Part shown: positions 61,569 through 64,000 of the stretch, piece after piece
How the letters are laid out: every line of letters begins with the position of its first letter
How positions within the stretch are numbered: the first letter of the stretch is position 1
Assembly (NCBI RefSeq): GCF_014489615.1
Contig: NZ_CP060825.1
Location: 434,001-498,000, forward strand
Direction of reading: 5' to 3'
Source: Streptomyces genisteinicus
GTDB lineage: Bacteria > Actinomycetota > Actinomycetes > Streptomycetales > Streptomycetaceae
Length of the DNA stretch: 64,000 nucleotides
Made by a program: the position numbers and the translations under genes
Notes under the pieces: model-generated
What the model was told of the DNA's origin: nothing
Databases searched by the model: none
Seen by the model: only the letters and a program-made list of their open reading frames with translations

Positions 61569-63005
61569 ATGCCGTCCCATGTGTTCGCGGACCGTCCCGC
61601 CCAGCCGCCCGAGCGCGGCGCCATGGACGCCCTGATCACGCGTACGCGCAGACTCCGCGGAGATCTGGAGGCGGTGCGCCGTGGCACGGAGGCACAGGAC
61701 GACCCCCGGGGCCGCTGGCAGCGGGCGCTGTGCGACCTGGCGGTCCATCAGCTCGACGACCTCGGCAGCCACTTGGACCAGCTCAGGGAAGGGGAACCCG
61801 CCTCCGCCACCGACGCCGCCGATGCCTCCGACGACGTACTCGCCGAGTACGCGGCCGACGAGGCCGCCCGGCCGGGCTCGCTGCTGAGCCGGGTCGGCAG
61901 CGCCGAGTGGAACCTGCTGACGGACGAGGTCAGCTGGTCCGACGAGCTGTTCCAGATCCTCGGGCGCGACCCGGCGGGCGGAGCGATGTCCCTCGACGAA
62001 CTGCCGTCCCTCGTCTTCGCCGAGGACCAGGGGCTGCTGACCACCGTGGTGACGGACTGCCTGGTCGACGGGCGGCCCATCGACGAGGAGTTCCGCGTCG
62101 TGCGGCCCGACGGCCGGCTGCGCACCGTGCACATGATGGGCGAACCGGTCCTCGACGCGGACGGCTGCACCGCGTCGATGTGGGCCGTCGTGCGCGACGT
62201 CAGCGAACTGCGCCGCAGCCAGCGGGCGGTGCGCGAGAGCCAGGACTCGTTCCAGCGCCGCCGCCACGCCGAACTGACCGAACGCCGGCTCGCCGTGGAG
62301 ATGCAGGAGGCGGTGCTGCCCCCGTGGCGCGGGTCCCTCCAGCTCCCCGTGGCCGGCCCTGCCTCCCTCGACGTCGCCGCCCACTACCTGCCGTCCGCGA
62401 ACGGCGCGCTCATCGGCGGCGACTGGTACGACGCGCTCCAGCTGCCCGGCGGGGAATCCCTGCTGAGCGTCGGCGGCCTCACCGGCCACGGCGTCACGGC
62501 GACCTCCTCGATGGCCGTGCTGCTCGGCGCGGTGCGCGGCATGGCCGTCGCCGGCATCCGGCCGGGGCAGCTGATGTCCCACCTCAACCACCTGCTGGAC
62601 ACGGCTCCCCAGCCGGCCCTGGGCAGCGCGCTGTGCTGCCGCTACGACCCCGTCACCCGCGTGCTGAGCCGGGCGCAGGCGGGGCACCCCGCCCCCCTGC
62701 TGTTCCGCGACGGGACGGGGTGTGCGCTCACGACGCTGGACGGCGTCCTGCTCGGCGCGACCGGCGCCGCCGCGTACGAGGAGGCCGAGGTCGCCCTCCT
62801 CCCCGGCGACCTGCTCGTCATGTACACGGACGGGCTGACGGGCACGGCGGCGGAGCGGGACGCGGCAGACCGGCTGACGGCACTGGCAGCACGGTTCACC
62901 GGGGCCCGGGACGCACAGGAATGCGTCAGGGTCGTGGTGGAGGAGTTCGGTCAGGGCGCACGCGAGGGCGACGCCTGTGTACTGGTGGCACGGGTCACCG
63001 CCTGA
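61569..63005 (+). CDS. PAS-containing PP2C (SpoIIE-type) phosphatase
   Basis: A 478-residue protein: N-terminal helical region, a PAS domain (about 100-220; GSAEWNLLTDEVSWSDELFQIL, FRVVRPDGRLRTVHMMGEPV), a coiled linker, and the SpoIIE phosphatase domain (IGGDWYDALQ, LTGHGVTAT, MYTDGLTG, EGDACVLVAR). Fewer conserved acids are visible in the second motif (GGLTGHG instead of GDVxGHG), so activity is uncertain. ATG 61569 follows GGAG. The 263-bp upstream gap has no sure promoter. Confidence 0.85.
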   Translation: MPSHVFADRPAQPPERGAMDALITRTRRLRGDLEAVRRGTEAQDDPRGRWQRALCDLAVHQLDDLGSHLDQLREGEPASATDAADASDDVLAEYAADEAARPGSLLSRVGSAEWNLLTDEVSWSDELFQILGRDPAGGAMSLDELPSLVFAEDQGLLTTVVTDCLVDGRPIDEEFRVVRPDGRLRTVHMMGEPVLDADGCTASMWAVVRDVSELRRSQRAVRESQDSFQRRRHAELTERRLAVEMQEAVLPPWRGSLQLPVAGPASLDVAAHYLPSANGALIGGDWYDALQLPGGESLLSVGGLTGHGVTATSSMAVLLGAVRGMAVAGIRPGQLMSHLNHLLDTAPQPALGSALCCRYDPVTRVLSRAQAGHPAPLLFRDGTGCALTTLDGVLLGATGAAAYEEAEVALLPGDLLVMYTDGLTGTAAERDAADRLTALAARFTGARDAQECVRVVVEEFGQGAREGDACVLVARVTA

Positions 63006-63042
63006 CAGCTGACGCCGACGGCGGGCCGACGGTCCTTCCGGG

Positions 63043-63098
63043 AGCGACGCCCGCACCCGTCCCGGCGAACCGGATCCAGCGACGCCCGCACCCGTCCC
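63043..63098. repeat. 21-bp direct repeat after the phosphatase gene
   Basis: The same 21-bp sequence occurs at 63043-63063 and 63078-63098 without mismatch, offset 35 bp, between convergent genes. No clear hairpin terminator was found here. Confidence 0.6.
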
Positions 63099-63150
63099 CG
63101 CGGACCGGACCGGGAGACGCAGACCGCTCCGTCGCGCCGTGCGTCCGCCC

Positions 63151-64000
63151 TCAGGTCTCCGTGCGCCGGGGCCTCGCGGCCGACGCCTGTTGCGGCATCG
63201 CCAGCTGGATCTCCTCGCGCAGGTTCTCGATCTTCGCGTACCCCGCGTACTGGCCGGTCAGCCGGTACATCTCGCGCAGCCGGTCCCATGTCCGGTGCGA
63301 GGAGGTCTCCCCCATCGACACCAGGGCCAGCCGGGCGTAGCGGTCCGCCTGTTCGGGATCGTCCGCGATGAAGCAGGCCGAGGCGAGCGAGATGTAGTCG
63401 AAGATCTTCGACCGCTGGCGTCCGCCTTCGCGCAGCTGCAGCGCCTGCCGGGCGTGCTGCTGCGCGATGCCGGCGACGGAGGGGTCGTGGTCCGCGAGGG
63501 TGCGGTAGGCCAGGGCCTGCATGCCGTGCATGTCGGCCTCGTCGAACATCTGCATCCAACTGGGCGGCGGGACGTCGGACTTGTCGGAGACGAAGAGCTC
63601 CTCCGCTTCGCCCAGCGTCCGCCGCATCGCCTGTCCGTGGCCCATGGACGCCTGCGCCCACGCCTCGATGGTGTGCAGCATCGCCTGGGTGCGGGGCAGG
63701 GTCTGCTCCCCCGAGCCGGTCCTGGCGAGGTTCATCAGGTCCAGCGCGTCGTCCGGGCGGCCCAGGTGGACCATCTGGCGTGCGGCACGGGAGAGCGCCT
63801 CGCCCGCGCGGGGCCGGTCGCCGCCCTCGCGCGCCGCGTGCGCCGCGATGACGAAGTACTTCTGGGCGGTGGGTTCGAGGCCGACGTCGTGGGACATCCA
63901 GCCGGCGAGGACGGCGAGGTTGGCGGCCACGCCCCACAGCCGCCGCTGGAGGTGGTCGGGGTGGCGGTAGGCGAGCATGCCGCCCACCTCGTTGAGCTGT
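63151..64000 (-). CDS. TPR-containing regulator, C-terminal part (5' end outside window)
   Basis: The open frame runs off the right edge, so the N-terminus is missing. The visible about 283 residues are helical repeats typical of the TPR region of streptomycete regulators (NsdA-like; NLAVLAGWMSHDVGLEPTAQ, YFVIAAHAAREGGDRPRAGE, LADHDPSVAGIAQQHARQAL, YARLALVSMGETSSHRTWDRL). Full members begin with an HTH and affect development and antibiotic production. Whether this one has an HTH cannot be seen. Confidence 0.75.
   Translation of the reverse strand, partial: QLNEVGGMLAYRHPDHLQRRLWGVAANLAVLAGWMSHDVGLEPTAQKYFVIAAHAAREGGDRPRAGEALSRAARQMVHLGRPDDALDLMNLARTGSGEQTLPRTQAMLHTIEAWAQASMGHGQAMRRTLGEAEELFVSDKSDVPPPSWMQMFDEADMHGMQALAYRTLADHDPSVAGIAQQHARQALQLREGGRQRSKIFDYISLASACFIADDPEQADRYARLALVSMGETSSHRTWDRLREMYRLTGQYAGYAKIENLREEIQLAMPQQASAARPRRTET

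Overview
The window is a 64-kb slice of a Streptomyces-type (high-GC actinobacterial) chromosome. The evidence is a very high GC content with G/C at almost every third codon position, many GTG starts, short ATGA/GTGA overlaps between genes, several likely leaderless mRNAs, long GC hairpins without U-tracts as terminators, and gene families typical of streptomycetes (SpoIIE-type phosphatases, DUF5709 proteins, PucR and IclR regulators, a TgmA/TgmB RiPP pair, a DmdR-type iron box). I saw no rRNA, tRNA, CRISPR array, insertion sequence or prophage. Both ends cut through genes: a zinc alcohol dehydrogenase at base 1 and a TPR-type regulator at base 64000.

Left part (1-12.6 kb) is metabolic. A tightly overlapping trio (methyltransferase, CDGSH iron-sulfur protein, haem-oxygenase-like diiron enzyme) and an SDR oxidoreductase precede what looks like a sugar / sugar-acid catabolic locus. 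That locus holds an enolase-superfamily dehydratase, a zinc dehydrogenase, a TIM-barrel protein of unknown role, a GH51 arabinofuranosidase with a frameshift, an SMP-30 lactonase, an IclR repressor and an MFS transporter. Palindromes close to GTTCGATATATCGAAC lie at the promoters of the dehydratase, the arabinofuranosidase and probably the iclR/MFS intergenic region, so one regulator probably controls the set.

From 12.7 to 18.3 kb a PucR-type regulator is followed by an acyl-CoA ligase, a type-B carboxylesterase and a secreted GDSL hydrolase. From 18.4 to 25.6 kb there are two PP2C/SpoIIE phosphatases flanking a MASE1 membrane sensor, a small membrane protein, an FAD-dependent oxidoreductase and a secreted DUF1524 (HNH-type) protein with altered catalytic residues. 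From 25.9 to 31.5 kb come a GH16-like protein, an AraC regulator, a secreted neutral ceramidase, a DUF1992 protein and a compact graspetide-type RiPP locus (tgmA precursor, tgmB ATP-grasp ligase) that lacks the usual third gene.

From 31.8 to 44 kb: an autoregulated HTH/Clp-N pair read from a promoter overlaid by two operators, a DinB-like protein, a glutamate-cysteine ligase family protein, small stress-type proteins, and a glycerol-phosphate cluster (TetR, GlpD, alkyl-DHAP-synthase-like oxidase, lipid kinase), then an orphan periplasmic-binding-type protein and a YnfA-family protein. From 44 to 52.8 kb: an unusual HTH-long linker-transmembrane protein, a methyltransferase, two tandem DUF5709 paralogues, a phosphoribosyltransferase and a large multi-domain sensor phosphatase/kinase.

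The right end (52.8-64 kb) has a methyltransferase, a GNAT enzyme, an odd repeated intergenic element, and a divergent iron-controlled pair: a siderophore-interacting reductase and a penicillin acylase fused to a siderophore-type acyltransferase, separated by a DmdR/IdeR-like iron box. It ends with an NAD-dependent DNA ligase, another GNAT enzyme, a PAS-PP2C phosphatase and the truncated regulator. Overall this is a mixed chromosomal-arm region; the RiPP pair and the iron-boxed acylase fusion are the loci most worth following up.
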